Positions 35,159 through 48,172 of a stretch of 64,000 nt of DNA are shown one piece after another. Location: positions 67,278,145-67,342,144 of the forward strand of contig NC_054537.1 of the NCBI RefSeq assembly GCF_017654505.1, given 5' to 3'. This stretch comes from Polyodon spathula (Eukaryota; Chordata; Actinopteri; Acipenseriformes; Polyodontidae). The notes under the pieces are model-generated. The model made no database searches and was not told the origin of the DNA. It saw only the letters and a program-made list of their open reading frames with translations. Made by a program: the position numbers and the translations under genes. Within the stretch, counting starts at the first letter, position 1, and each line of letters opens with the position of its first letter.

Positions 35159-38100
35159 TTTGTTTTTTACTGAGATAAATATGACCATTCTTCTCTATAT
35201 AACAAAGGCTAACATTGTTACTCGTTTTACATAAATATGATCATGTGTACATTGGGTAGAAAGAATGTAAAAGTAATATATGGATGTAGTTTTTTTTTTA
35301 AAAGTAGATGTGTAAAATAAATTAATGATAAATGATCATTAATTAGGTTGAAACTACAACAGAAACTGGGAATAAGGTGATACCTCTTTTAGTGAAACTA
35401 ATCAGTTGTTTTAAATAAACATCCCTATCTGATTGGCAGTACAAATTTAGAGTAAAAACTGGTACTTATCTAGTAGTTTATTACATTGTTTCCATTGATA
35501 ATGTTACATAGCCATGTAAGCCACTTGTAATACTACTGTGCACACTCACCCATATATTCGACTTGCAATGAAAAAGCAACTTCGAATGATATGTTCTTGA
35601 TTCGTTTTACTGTCCCGTTGCCTTTTTATGATGTCTTCAGTGATTCTGGATGATTCTTATTGCATTTTCTGTTATAATGTTTTTTTTATTTTATTTTTAT
35701 GAGTCTGTTATAAAGTGCATCTCTTCAATAGCTGCTCTCAAGTCTAGTTCCCTGCCATAGATATATGTAACATAGACTAGATTAGCCTTAAGACTGTCAA
35801 GATATAGACAGATACTCAGAAGTAGCAGCAAGTATTTTAGTTCATTCCATAACCGAATAAAGCATGTCATAATAGTCGCATTGGCACAGAGATGAAAAAA
35901 AAAGACACAACATTGAAATTGATAATATATAGAGAGTTTTTATTTCCAATTCCTATGCTGGTTAAATAAAAAAAAAAAAAAAGAGATACTGCATTTGCTT
36001 TAGCATTATTTCTGTTTTTGTTGTGTTTTTTTTGTTTCTTTTTAAAAAACAGTAATAAAACCTTGAGAGAGTTGCAGTAGGTTAACATCATCTTAGCTTG
36101 TTTCTGAACGTAGCTGCCTCCAAACCTCATACTTCAGCTCTATTATTTTTTCTCTTACTGTTGCTCAAACTAAACTATGCTGCTCTCTGAGTACAACTTC
36201 ATTTAAAAAAAAAAATGTAATTGCTGCTTCTTAAATACTACTAATTAATATATCTCTAGTTCTTATTCACGCACAAAATAAAATGTAAATAAACTAATTA
36301 ATATTGATACGCAGACTTCGTTTTTTCAATGACTGAGGATAAGCAACCGCTAGATGAGCTATTCTTATACTACAAGAAGTCCTCAATCCTTTTTTTTTAG
36401 TTTGTCCTTGGAAGGACTGACACATTGAATGACTGTTGCGCGGAAATCAGCATATACGTCAGTTGTGATCTCACTACTGTATATAAGGAAAATAACTCAT
36501 TTAATATCTTTCAATTTTAACGAACTGTGTTTTATCCAAGTGGAGTCAGAAAACTAAAGCTATTAGGCTCCAGCCCTAAAGCAGTCATGAATGATCTCTA
36601 GCTTCTCCAGCTGAAAAGAAATGGATGTAAGCAAGCGAGTTGTTAACAGATCTGAATCACTTTTCTTTTTTCTAAAAGATGTATTAACCTTTGCTGCAGC
36701 TTTCTCTATTAGCACAATTCTTCTTTTGATCCATTAGTGCAATATCCATCACACCAGCTGTATCTCACTGCGAAGGTTGAGGCACATTAATCCTGGCAGT
36801 TGGCACTAAGTGTTTAAGTGTAATGTTATCCATCCCTTGTGTGTTTTGCCAGACAGCAGTGAGTCAGGATAGACAGATCCAATGTATACTTATCACTGTG
36901 GATAAGCAGATTATCACTCAATCAAATACCGCTATATCTTAACTGTAACCCTGACCCATGCTCTCATCTTAATCTTAAAAGCTCTGGACATCAGAAACTG
37001 TCCTCCCATTCTTCCTCGTCTAGTGCCTGCTGTCAGGGTCAAGTTACAGTTCTGAGTTGCTGAAAAGTTTTAGGACCCTGCCTGGTGTGAAAGAAAAACT
37101 GATGCCAAGGCTTGTGAAGTACTGGGCTGTGGTTTATTAGGCAGGAAATGTCAAGTGATCCACCATGAGTGACATCATTAGTACAGTGCGTGAGCTAAGA
37201 GTTCAGAGGAGCGTCTATCACTCTCCATGCACATATACAGGAGGCAATTCATTTGATCTTGATATAGTCAAATGCCACATCCATTATCAAAATAGTAGTT
37301 TGTTTTACTGTTCTCTCAACTACTTTCTTAGAAAGTGCTACAACATGAATAATCCTTTTCTATTGCCATTGAACCTGCCGTGGTTGAGATGTGGGGTGCA
37401 AAAGAAGTAGAAGAAGCTATCTCTTTTCCAATTTGTACCAAAACCAGGCAATGAAAGTTAGACCTCACAACACAGAGACTACTCACAACACAGAGACTAC
37501 TGTGGAAAGGGGTGGAGTGATCAAGGTTTGGAATGACTTATCAAATAAAACAGTTTTGAGCTTCTGATCATTCATATTTGCCAGCCTGTGAGGTAGCCCA
37601 CCGGACAAGGCTGGTCTGAGTCCTTGTAATAGTGATAAAGATTATACTCAACAGAACAGTATAATACTTTATTATAAGTATATTACTGTATTACTTTCTT
37701 TTTTCTTGAAAGAGAACAGTCTTTTCATGAAGCGCATGCATATGACAATCCCATACATCAAATCAAATGAAACTCAAGAGTTTGCAATGGTTTGGTACAA
37801 GAAGAAAATTATGTTTTATGACTTTCAAATAGGAGGCAACAATATATTTTTTGTGTTAATCTGGTGTATGAATGTAGTACACATTTATACAAATGACTTC
37901 AGTCAAGGCTTAAATGGAATACATTTGTTGGGATTGGAATTTCCTGAATTTTTAGAACAAGGTTGACCGCTAAAATTATCCCATATCCAAACCGACCTAT
38001 CCCTCATCAAAGCAAGGTCAATTCCCATTGTATAAGTTGCAAATGGTTTACTGAACAAGATGCAAAACCTTGATGGGTGTAACGCATTCTGCGTTCAGTA

Positions 38101-39515
38101 AAAGATAATAAGGGAGATCATGAGAGAAAATGTGTCAGTTTAGATATATTTTCTTTGTACAGAGAAAAATCCTTGCAGAAACCAATTCAATTTACTTTGT
38201 CTCCCAGAGAACAGCACTGTCCCCATAGACCTCAACACAAAGGACCATTACAAATGACAATTTATATTTAATATGTTTAGAAATGCTCTGCAAATGTTAT
38301 TGGAGGTTTATTGAAGTATTTATGCTTTGTTACCAACAGGATATGCATTAGCAATATACACCCAATGGTAGAAAACATATTTACTTGCTTGTAAGCATTT
38401 GTTTTCAGGATTTGCTCATGCTTTCAATAACTAAATGATAAAAAAAAATTGCAGTGTTACAAACAGTAACTCCTACTAGAAGTAATGCTAACCAGACTAC
38501 AGTTTTATGTACCTACAGCTCTATACAGCTGCTGTATCAAAAAGCTCAAACACAATTTTTCTGTCAGATTACTTTTTACGTGGTCATGAGTTGGACCTCT
38601 AGTCCATGCATTCCTGACAAAGCTGAACTTTACCAAATAAGCTGTGAAGACCTAGGTTTCTAGGATAATGCTACACATTTATTTAAAAGCAATTCTCACA
38701 ATTTACAGTACAAACATTGATGCTTCTTATCTGATTAGATCAAACATGGTAGGTCCATGGGAATAAAATGTATTCGGAATGTAATGTAAAATTAAATTGT
38801 CCAGAACTGCCGGTGGACACAGTGTTTAAAAATAAATTTAAAAAACCAAAAACAATTCGAATTGTACTGATACAGTTTTTAAAATGGTGACAAATGAAAA
38901 ATAATTTCTTCCTATTTCACAATTAAACAAGAACCCTGGTCAGATGCATATGAGCTTCAAACATGTCTAAGAATCCCCATATTAACCAGCCCTGAGAAAA
39001 GAAGTAGGCGGGTTCACCATTTTATTGAACCGGATTTGTTGAATGTAAGTGTGAGCCTTTGAGTGATTTGTAATTTTATTGGAAGCTGAGCTCCAGAAAA
39101 AAGAGGGAGGGCGTTATATACTAAAGGGTACCTTGGTGATTGAAGTTCTGTGCTGGTGATGATCTCATAAACAAAAGGAATAGAAAAAATAGGCAGAAAA
39201 TATCCAAACTGCCAAAGACCATTTTTACCCGCTAGATGCTTTTAAAAGAAGCCAGATTTCTACAGTGTTTATAGCCCGAAGTTACTTCAAAATTAGTCAA
39301 AGCTAGGCCTCTTTTTTTACTCTAACCAAAAAGCAATCGAAATGTTTCGCAAAAAGACACACAGTGTAGTCTTGATAAAAACGCCACAGAAGCCTCACCC
39401 TCAGTGCCACGTCATTAACAGCAACCAATGCTTACGGAAACTCTGAAGGCACAATCAATTTTCATAATCCTTTTGTACAGCACAATTGTTTTACTAAAAT
39501 GTGAATGCTGGTATA
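33250..39515. other. Intergenic, no gene seen
   Basis: Mostly unique AT-rich sequence with A/T homopolymers (34243-34263, 35127-35157). Around 34300-34450 a repeat-poor stretch has GATA-type (TTATCAG), E-box (CACCTG) and homeodomain (TAATTA, CATTAATA) words close together. No splice-supported coding exon was found. Confidence 0.45.
35127..35157. repeat. T31 homopolymer
   Basis: An uninterrupted T run. On the minus strand it could be a retroposon poly(A) tail, but no SINE or LINE body was recognised beside it. Confidence 0.85.
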
Positions 39516-39523
39516 TCCTAGAC

Positions 39524-39728
39524 CAGGGGTTTCTAACCCTGGTCCTGGAGAGCTGCAGGGACTTCTGGTTTTCGTTTCAACCGAGCTCTCAGTTACTTAA
39601 TTGCACCAATTACTGGTTTAATTAGTCAAGATTAACAGGTGTTCCAGATTGTTAGCCACTGATGAAGTAAAGATACCTAGAATACCTGCAAGACTAGAGC
39701 TCTTCACGACGAGGGTTAGAGATCCCTG
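39524..39728. mobile_element. hAT-type MITE (205 bp) with perfect 8-bp duplication
   Basis: The ends CAGGGGTTTCTAACCCTGGT and ...GGTTAGAGATCCCTG are inverted repeats. The flanks TCCTAGAC at 39516-39523 and 39729-39736 are identical. An 8-bp duplication with CAGGGG termini is diagnostic of hAT transposons. There is no coding sequence. The perfect duplication suggests a fairly recent insertion. Confidence 0.93.
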
Positions 39729-40139
39729 TCCTAGACCTAAAAAATAATGCAAACATATGGAAACAGTTCAATCTCTTACAATACCAATCTAGTTAAATAT
39801 AGTAACATCAATTAATTGCACCTTACAAAATGGCAAAAATACAATCAACAATTTACCACTGTTTAAATAAACCCCAATAAAGTAGCTACCTACGACTCAT
39901 AAATATTTCCCAGGCTACCTTTTAGTAGCCAGCAATACTGGTCTGATAGAAGCCCTCTAGAACTGGAAGCAGTATTGGCTGAAGGTGCTGAAACATTGTC
40001 TAATATACCATCATTATTTCTGGGGCTGGTCAATGACATGCCAAATCAAGCAATCAAATGTAGGTAACAATCATTCTTACTAGGCTTAAATGCTACTAGT
40101 TTAATAACAGAGGGTCCTACTCTTAAAATCGTTTACTCA

Positions 40140-40400
40140 TAGGGTCCTCAGTGGTTCAGCTAGTAAAAGCACCACTGTATGAATTGCAGGGTCAGTTATG
40201 CGAGTGTGTTTCAAATCCTGTTTGCGGTGTGTTGCAACTCGTGGCTGGGGCCCACAAGAAGTTCTGAGAAAAATCAGCTGGGATTGTTCTACTAATTGTT
40301 CTTCAGCAACCCTTATTGACCAGGAGAATAGCCAGGCTGAGCCTTGTCTTTAGGTTTCAGACTGTTGACAACCTGTGTTGCTTAGATTTGAAGGGTGAAA
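40140..40400 (+). mobile_element. tRNA-derived SINE
   Basis: The A-box-like TGGTTCAGCTAGTAAAAG (40152-40169) and B-box-like GTTTCAAATCC (40208-40218) have tRNA-like spacing, as in an RNA polymerase III promoter. A non-tRNA body follows. The 3' end at about 40400 is approximate. The family is not the same as the SINE at 11985-12222. Confidence 0.65.
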
Positions 40401-43400
40401 AGAAGCAATTGGCTGCAGAGGGGGACCATAACAAGGGTTCAAACATCAATTGGTTTAACTGCATTCTGTAATTCGCTCCATTTTGTGTGATTCAGGAAAG
40501 AATAGTCAAGCAGAGGTAGCAGTGCAAAGAAAGAAGGATTTAAGCTGTTGCAGAACAGATGTATATGCCTCATATAGGAAATGCTTCACAATTCACACAA
40601 TCTACTGAACACTGTAAAATTACTTAAAATGGAGCAGTGTAACATGTTGTGAAAAATCTATTTAGCTGTTGATGTATTTTCCATAATTTTACCAGATTTC
40701 TTTTAACCATGTACAGTTTTTACAGTAAACACACATGCTTTAATAAGGATTAATTGATCATTCGATTCTTCCAGTAGAAAACGAAATATAAAAAGTAAAC
40801 ACTAAATACAAAACAATTCTGAGAAAGTAGAAGAGTTGAAAGGTCACATTGTCATATGATATGAAGGGTATGAGGAAGGCTGATCCTTTCTGACAATTAG
40901 GATTCACAGCTCAAACTCAGGTAAAGGTAGAAATAGAGAAACAATATTGGAGCTGGCTGATAATTATTATTTTTTTAAATCAGATAAAATAACTTTATGC
41001 TTATTCTTTAATTTTGTTTTGTTTTGGCAACCTCAGTCTAATACCTGTACACCTGTAGTATCCTACCTAGACAAAATTAATCTGTAGACAAAATGGTGCA
41101 GAGACTGCACATTTAAAAATTCTGAAATTAATTTAAACATCTACAAACTTGCTCTTGTCAAAATAATACCAATATAATATCTTAAACCCATTAAAGATAG
41201 ACACAGTAGATACATTTCAATGCCAAAACATAAAATAAAATAAAATGAAGAGTCTAAAATAAAAGCTAATAGTGACATAAAAAGGGTAGGATTAATGGTT
41301 ACAAAATGAAATGTTGCTAGGAATGCTTGTTTACCTCTGGTAAAATGCATACTGGATGATGTGGTAGAAAATGAAATAAAAACAATTAAACTTTCAACAT
41401 TCTGATGTGCAGTGGAGCATAAAGAAATCAATGCATGTTCTGAACATAAATAAAAGGCTTTGTGGAATTTATGGAATGTTATTTTGGATGTAAGTGAAGA
41501 AGAAATTTGCATGGCTATGAATTACTTATAAGGCGGAGCATATGTTTTTACCACTGCAGGCAGAAATCAAAATTAATTATTTTCATTGTTAATTTTTAAT
41601 TGGTCATATCTAAGACAGAGAAAATGCATTAGTCACTTAGCTTACTTTAAAATTTTTCATAGCAATCTGTTGCACAAAGCAACACAATACAGATTGGGAA
41701 GAAAACAACATAGATGATAATAAATATAACTCAAGTTTTAATCCTTCCTGTATTGATGACCTTCATGTCACTTGACAAGGCTGATGAATATGCATCAGTT
41801 GATGCAAGTCAGCTGAGGAAGTTAATACTGTATAAAGCACAGGGGTGTCCTTAAGGTTGAGCGTAGGCCTTCAACTTGAAGATAGATGTCAAAAACACAT
41901 TTGGGTAATAATTTACCAAATGTACTGTAGCACATTTGAATGCAGTTCAAACCAAATATTTATGGTGTACTGTTTGGATCAAGAAATATAAATTTTTGTT
42001 TATATTTGTCCTTTCCATTTGCCAGGTATAAGCCTTTTTCCTATGAGGTAAATGCTAGGAAAGGAAAGGAATTGATTGTCTGGCTCTTCTTTTACTCTGT
42101 GCTGGTAGATACATTTACCTGCAATGAATAATACAATATGTTAATGTGTGTAAGTATTGCCAAACAGACATAAAAACTTAAAGCACCAAGAAAACAGGTG
42201 TTATATTTGGCAGAGTGTAAGTGAATTTAGAACAGATTGATTTTATTATAAATTCCGTTTGTTGGTCTGAGTAATATTGTGATCATCTGCATTGTGCTTA
42301 TAAAACACATATAGGAATTGAAGTTCACACAAATTGAGTATTCAGTCATTGTCCCAAGCAGGAAAACCAAACACAGAAAAAAAATAACAGGTTCAGTCTA
42401 TTAGGGGTACAATATTCATTGGGCAAGATTTAATCTGTTTCTAGCTAGAAACAATTTAAAGTAAACATAAATTCATAGCAAATACCAAAGGACAGATAAA
42501 ATTCTATAAAGTCGAACATGACATACTATAATCTCTTATGTTTTACATTACATTTTTAAATGTATTGAGGTACGATGACAGAGCACAGCACAATATACAT
42601 TATTGTAAAATAACACTGAAGTATTTTATCTGACAAAAAGTAAAAGACACATATTAAAAAGAAATGTCTGCATGTCTATTAAAAGGCAAATGATGCTTGA
42701 CAACGGTATTCTATGTGGCCTGAGCCTACACACATTTCAAGTAGGTAAAGTCAAGGAGGGAATAAAACAGGGCTGCACAAAGGAAAAACATGGCACTGGT
42801 CAACCATAACTACACGAGAATTCACAAGTCTGCAAGCAAAACGATGGAACTCCTGTGACACAGGAGAAGTGTAGTTTATGTGATGTAAACCACTAATACA
42901 TAAACACCTTTGCATGGGACAAAGTATGACCTTTCAATTTCTTATTGATACAAGGCAATTTTTGTTGTTTTCTCACTCCATGGAAAATAGTCAAATACAA
43001 ATACATAAATAAATGTAGTCTTTTTTATTATTTTAATATTAGTCCCTTTTTTTTCTTGTGCTGAAGATCTTTGGGGTCTCTGCTTGTTTATTCTTTTAAT
43101 ACTTTAAAAACAAGATGGTTATTACTCGTACATAGCAGAGAATTATGAAACAAAAAGTGTATTCAATGTTTTCAGTTTGCTATATCAAAGTAAAATAAAT
43201 GAAGACCTAGCCTAAACATCTGTCATTGAATTTATTAGATTTTTATTTATTTTTCTAAAAAATATATGACAATAATTTCATAATTACAAAACACATATTA
43301 GCAGAGTTAAAAAAAAAAATGTGCAGCAGTATAAAATTTTTACAACTACAAAACTAGATAAGTTACAAAAAAGAAACAAATGGATAACCCCATCTCTGAT

Positions 43401-43802
43401 GTCTGCCCCAATAAAACAACTAGATACAAAATATTGTGAACTGGCAATAGAGGTTTTTTTTAGAGCAGTTCTTGTTCCCTCTCTCCACTTACGTCAGTGA
43501 TGTTAACTCATGCAGAATTGAATGGCCTTCAACGATGACCGCAAAATGCACAGATCATGCACATGCCTGTATCTCTCTATTTTACAACAATGCTGCTGGA
43601 CTTTCTTATATTGACTACAAGCAGAACTGAGGGTGGACAGCGTGTTATTCTTTATATATCACATTTCTGGAATAACTATTTGAAATAAATATATAATTCT
43701 TTGTGAAGTGGACCAAATTCTTTTTAGGGTCCTCTTTGGTGTTTAATGGTTTTACTACAGACCAATACTAGCTTCAGAACAGAAATGAATGTGCTTTTAT
43801 AT

Positions 43803-43804
43803 TT

Positions 43805-43870
<66 letters not shown>

Positions 43871-43880
43871 TATATCATTA
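43803..43880. repeat. (TA)n microsatellite
   Basis: TA repeats with small interruptions near 43810 and 43864-43875. Confidence 0.9.
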
Positions 43881-44693
43881 TATATATATTGTCGATTTAA
43901 AGGGTGTTGGACATATCACTCTTGACCTGTAACTTGTAATCAGTACAACAATTATAATTCAATAATACAATAATCAGGCTTTGGTAAGTTTCCCAAATGG
44001 ATACACACAGATATTGCTACAGTACATAACATACGACATGGTCAAGTTCTTCAAATGATGTTTACATTCTATAGATGTTTACATGCAGACTTTTTTTTAA
44101 AAAAAATTATTGTAGTTAGTAATGTCAGTCTATCAAATAGCCAGGTTGCATATTAACTTAACAGGATCCTATGTTGAATGACTGGATAAAATCTTGCATA
44201 GGGTTAATATATTCACCTATAAATAAAGCCGGTGACGGGTAACCTGTCAGTACAAGCTGATGAACGGTTCCTTTTCCCTACGATTACAGACTTGTGAATG
44301 TGGGAAAATGAATTTAAGTGGTAGTTAATTTGTAATGAATACCACTCAAGCAGTTAATATTATCCTGTGATGTTATAGTAACCTTCATGGATCATTGCAT
44401 TATGTAAATACACTGTTTTATGCTTGTTAAAAGATTGACAGGGTCTGTTTAAGGCTTACTTTTGTTACAAATAAATGTACTTTAAAAAAAAAAAAAAAAC
44501 TAGGTAGCCCTAGATTTGGATTGTTTGGCATAAGAAAAATATATGCAATATAAAATGTGCAATCACAATCTAATATTTTTTTTGTTTTTCTAGATGGTAC
44601 TGTAGATGGTATAAGGTTTTTAAAATGTGTCATTTTTTTTTTTTTTATAGGTATTTTATATAGTTTTTAGTAAATAGATTCTCTCTAATTGAA

Positions 44694-44696
<3 letters not shown>

Positions 44697-44741
<45 letters not shown>
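44697..44741. repeat. (TA)n microsatellite
   Basis: About 45 bp of pure TA repeats. Confidence 0.95.
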
Positions 44742-44743
<2 letters not shown>

Positions 44744-46094
44744 GCTTACTGACCACTGAACTACAGTAAACCTGAGCTTGACAATATCATTTTTAACCCC
44801 ATATTGCTGCAATCTTATTTGGCTTATGCTTTCTGACAGAGCGCACAGAAGTCTAAATTAAGTAACAATGTAATTAACAAGAAACAAATAAACGTGTTTT
44901 TAATGTTAAACTGAACAGGATTGTTGGACACTGTATTTGTATTAGTATTTATTCTTAATGAATAGGTGGCTGGTTGTGAATGTTTTTTTTTTTTTTTTAA
45001 TGTAACTGAGTTTAAAGCAGCCCTGTGGTCTCAATAGAGCTTTTAGAAGGTACAATATAGCTTGTACATCTATCCACCTGCAACTCTGTGTCTCTATTAA
45101 ATGTAAGAAACAAATGAATGTGGTATTTCCAACATCCACTTGAGGCAGGGGCAGTTTAATGGCAGCAGCCAGAGGGGTGCTTTTAACTTCCAAGTTTTAA
45201 AGTCACCAAGATGTGGTAATTAAAAAAGAAAATGATATACAAAGTAATTCAAAAGAATACATTAGTTAAAATAAATGTAGTATTTCAAACCTGTACCAAG
45301 TTGCTCTTTAAGTCAAGTGGTAACTTGTAACATTAATCATGATAAAAGACAAGGCTTATGCATATTAAAGCAATTTGATTGAATGCCAAGTAGAATTCCG
45401 AGATGACCAAAAAATCCTCAATTAAAGGCACATTAATACTTTTGCTTAGACACAATTACCATTTTAATATAAGGGGTTTAACAGTTACTAAAGGCTCCAA
45501 TGCAAGGAACCCAGGCTCAATAATATATTTTCTAACAAGCCAAGATGCCCCCCTCTGTGAGCCTTTCATTCAAAATTCATTAATTTCTTGTTTTATTCAT
45601 TTGAACCACTTGCTTGCATGTTTGAACCACAGGACTGTAGCTTGTAGTGGCTAAAGGCTGTACTTCTGTCGTGATTCATCTCAAATATCAATAAGATTGC
45701 ACTATTTTAATAAATATGCTAATAATGATACAAAAAGGAACAGCTGAAGATATAAATACAACCACCATTTTTATTCCAGTGCATTAAAGTTACAAATACC
45801 ACCAATTGAACCAGTAAACCAGGGGTATACAAAGCCAGACCCAGAAGGTGAAACAAGTTTGATTTGGTTACAGAGGGAACTTCAGGAGGGTTAACTGCCC
45901 ATATTGCAGCCTGAAAAGTGAAACACAACCTATGGTTTGCAGTTCACAAGAGAAAACAATTTTAAGAAAGTAGGTGTATATACTCATTCTATATGTTAAA
46001 CCCTTGTAGTGGCTGTTTTTTTGTGTGTTTTTCTGGAGATACTGATGCAAAATGTATAAACTGCATGAAACATTTGCCTGAAACATTACCCATC

Positions 46095-46100
46095 TTTATT
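46095..46100 (-). terminator. mrpl36: mrpl36 polyadenylation signal
   Basis: AATAAA on the minus strand, about 93 nt after the mrpl36 stop codon, with no better signal closer. Predicts a short 3' UTR. Confidence 0.6.
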
Positions 46101-46192
46101 ATGATTTTATAATAAGACAGAAATCAAACAATTATGCTGATTATTCAGACATTTTCCATCCATACCAATTCATTTTTAATTTGTTTTCTAAT

Positions 46193-46528
46193 TTAGCCTT
46201 GGCGTTGTTTGTGTCTAGGATTGGTCTTGCAGAAAACAAATAATCTTCCTCTTCTGCGAACAAAGAAGCAGTCCTGACAGCGTCTTTTTAATGCAGTCTT
46301 TGTTTTCATTCCTGCAGACTGCTGCAAACATGGATGCTGGCACTGTCCAAGCAAAGGCACATCAGAAGGTCTATACATCTTGAAAGCAGAAGGCAACATT
46401 CTTGGCTGCACAATGGCCATGCATCTGTACATCATTGTGGGAAATGAATGGTTTGCTGTATATCTGCTCAGATGTGACAATTGCCTGGCAAATGAATTCA
46501 CCAAGTGATTCAACAACAGGGGTGCCAT
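46193..46528 (-). CDS. mrpl36: Mitochondrial ribosomal protein bL36m
   Basis: This encodes 111 residues of the bL36 protein of the mitochondrial large ribosomal subunit, a small zinc-binding protein that helps fold and hold 16S-type rRNA. Residues 1 to about 70 are basic, hydroxylated and poorly conserved, as expected for a mitochondrial targeting presequence. The bL36 domain begins at [11 protein letters not shown] (residue 74). C84, C87, C100 and H106 form the CCCH zinc ribbon, and the end [12 protein letters not shown] is the family signature. The human protein is slightly shorter (about 103 residues). The ATG lies 11 nt inside an exon whose acceptor (TGTCTTTTTGCAG, ending 46540 on the minus strand) is clear, so an untranslated first exon must lie upstream, towards ndufs6. 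The whole coding sequence is in one exon, as in mammals. It is divergent from ndufs6, whose ATG is about 1.5 kb away. Confidence 0.95.
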   Translation of the reverse strand: MAPLLLNHLVNSFARQLSHLSRYTANHSFPTMMYRCMAIVQPRMLPSAFKMYRPSDVPLLGQCQHPCLQQSAGMKTKTALKRRCQDCFFVRRRGRLFVFCKTNPRHKQRQG

Positions 46529-46539
46529 TGCACCAGGGC

Positions 46540-46552
46540 CTGCAAAAAGACA
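46540..46552 (-). other. mrpl36: mrpl36 splice acceptor before the start codon
   Basis: TGTCTTTTTGCAG on the minus strand is a strong polypyrimidine/AG acceptor 11 nt before the ATG. It shows that the 5' UTR is spliced; the donor of exon 1 was not pinned down. Confidence 0.7.
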
Positions 46553-47399
46553 AAATGCATATTTTTAGTATAAACTTGTCCTACCTTATTTTAGAAAACA
46601 GCATGAAAGTCTTACAGTCTATTGCATTGAAAAAATACTAATTCTTCTGAAATTTGATTTTTTTTTTTTTTTTTTTTAGTGTAGAGTGGAACAATAGGCC
46701 AGTTAACTCGCTATACCTAGTTATACAACTACTGCATAACACATGAAAATAAGTATGAAATGTAAACTAACTGAACTATCAAACAGGTGTTTTTATGATA
46801 CAATGCAAACAACAATAAACTGTGACATATCAACATAACAATTGTAATATAATTACATTTTAGCATTAAATAACTTGCTGTTTGAAAACTGGGTTAGATA
46901 TTAAACACCAGCAAATAAAGCTATGAACTGCAACTAATTCAAATGTCATCCGTTTCGATAGCACTTCTATGTAAATGCACGGATTTGTATGACTTCGTAT
47001 TTCTGGATTTGCTTAAACTGCGCTGTGTGCCAAATAATATTGACCCCACAGCTCTGTAACTGCAGTGCCTGTACCGCGTTTTTTTGCTCAAGGCCTTCTC
47101 CTGCTGGCACTTACTTTATCGCATATAACACAACAACTAAGAAAAACCTTGCCGACCTTCATTCTCTGAAAACCTAATTTAGGAAAGATATGTTTCTTAT
47201 TCCTTTTGTATTACAATCACACAGTTTTCAATTTGCAGTTTTCTTGTAAATCAACCAGGCCCACTTGTTTTACCATTTCACTGACCCGACAGTTTTTTTT
47301 TTTTTTTTTTTTTCTTCTCTCTCACCATTTCCATTAACAAAACTTTGCAATTAACGATCAATATTTATTTTCAACAAACCTACTATATTCCCACAGGTC

Positions 47400-47713
47400 A
47401 AAATCACTTCGTTGTATTAGAAATGCCTTTACTCTTCCTCATTCACACCAAGACCGTCTGCTGCACCGTGGTCTCAATTCAAAGCGCCGGTGACTTTGGA
47501 GAAAGTCGCAGAACATGAAAATACATCCTTCCGGATTTCCCAGGTCCTAGTACCCGCGAGTACGTCTTTACAAACCATTCTAGGGTTTGCTTGTATTAAA
47601 AACCAAACTAATCCATCCCTCTGTATTCACCTTGAAAATAATCCGCTTCAAAGTATTTATACACGCTTTATATTGTATTATTATTTTCATGTTGTATTAT
47701 GTGTGTTGTAGTA

Positions 47714-47809
<96 letters not shown>

Positions 47810-48022
47810 TTAAGTTACAAAAAATAATACATGTTTATGTAGGGAAACGTGTTCAGTTCAAAATAATGTAATTTTAGACCATTACAGAAATAAATAAATA
47901 AGTGATAGTTTACAGAAAGCCCTATGTAACAGCTAGCGTTAGGACCCAGCAGACTTTCTCCCTGCTCTGTCTCCATCAAGGGCACTGAACAAAGGTTTCT
48001 GGGTAGCGCGAGTCTTGGAAAG
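47400..48022. promoter_or_regulatory. Bidirectional promoter region of mrpl36 and ndufs6
   Basis: The divergent start regions of two nuclear-encoded mitochondrial genes share this interval. It contains a CCTTCCGGAT word (47527-47536), an ETS/GABP (NRF-2) site type common in such promoters, within a GC-richer CpG-containing stretch (about 47440-47570). Close to the ndufs6 start the sequence is again GC-richer. A (TA)n(GA)n tract of about 94 bp separates the two halves. Exact transcription starts are not visible. Confidence 0.5.
47714..47807. repeat. Compound (TA)n(GA)n microsatellite
   Basis: About 25 bp of TA repeats join about 69 bp of GA repeats, inside the shared promoter interval. Purine-strand GA tracts can bind GAGA-type factors or form triplex DNA, and allele length could affect the spacing of the two promoters. 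Confidence 0.95.
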
Positions 48023-48030
48023 ATGGCTGC
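48019..48030 (+). promoter_or_regulatory. ndufs6: YY1-like element overlapping the ndufs6 start codon
   Basis: AAAGATGGCTGC differs at one base from the YY1 core AAGATGGCGGC and includes the ATG. YY1 sites at the translation start with a short 5' UTR are typical of housekeeping and mitochondrial genes. The context also gives a good Kozak start (A at -3, G at +4). Confidence 0.55.
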
Positions 48031-48172
48031 TTCCACACAGCGATTGCTGTCCTTCGTAAACATAAAAAATGTTAGGGTGATTCTGGCACCACTGAGAATC
48101 TCATCTGTCCCAGTTCATCGATATGGGGCCCAGGTTTCTGATACCGGAGAAAAAATTACTCATACGGGACAG
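48023..48172 (+). CDS. ndufs6: NADH dehydrogenase iron-sulfur protein 6, exon 1
   Basis: This is the first of four coding exons of ndufs6, a 13-kDa zinc-binding subunit of the N-module/Q-module interface of mitochondrial complex I, needed for late assembly on the matrix side. The spliced product is 131 residues (human about 124). Exon 1 gives residues 1-50, from MAASTQRLLSF to SDTGEKITHTGQ; the basic, Ser/Ala-rich first 30 or so residues are the mitochondrial targeting sequence. The ATG is the first in a good Kozak context and overlaps a YY1-like site. The donor is CAG|GTAAAT, phase 0. Intron 1 (48173-52145) holds gypsy and LINE remnants. The gene is divergent from mrpl36, an arrangement shared with human 5p15.33. 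Confidence 0.95.

Larger units (their letters stand above)
40400..46090. other. Intergenic, no gene seen
   Basis: AT-rich unique DNA downstream of mrpl36, with (TA)n tracts at 43803-43880 and 44697-44741 and an A-run at 44484-44500. The 123-codon minus-strand frame at 41141-41512 is low in complexity and rich in F/L/S and was not accepted as a gene. Confidence 0.5.

Noticed and set aside
41141..41512. 123-codon minus-strand ORF
   Set aside because: Low complexity (F, L, S, I), AT-driven, no domain, no splice or poly(A) context.
43490..43560. Minus-strand donor-like GTAAGTGG after about 20 open codons
   Set aside because: The frame is closed upstream by a stop with no usable acceptor between.
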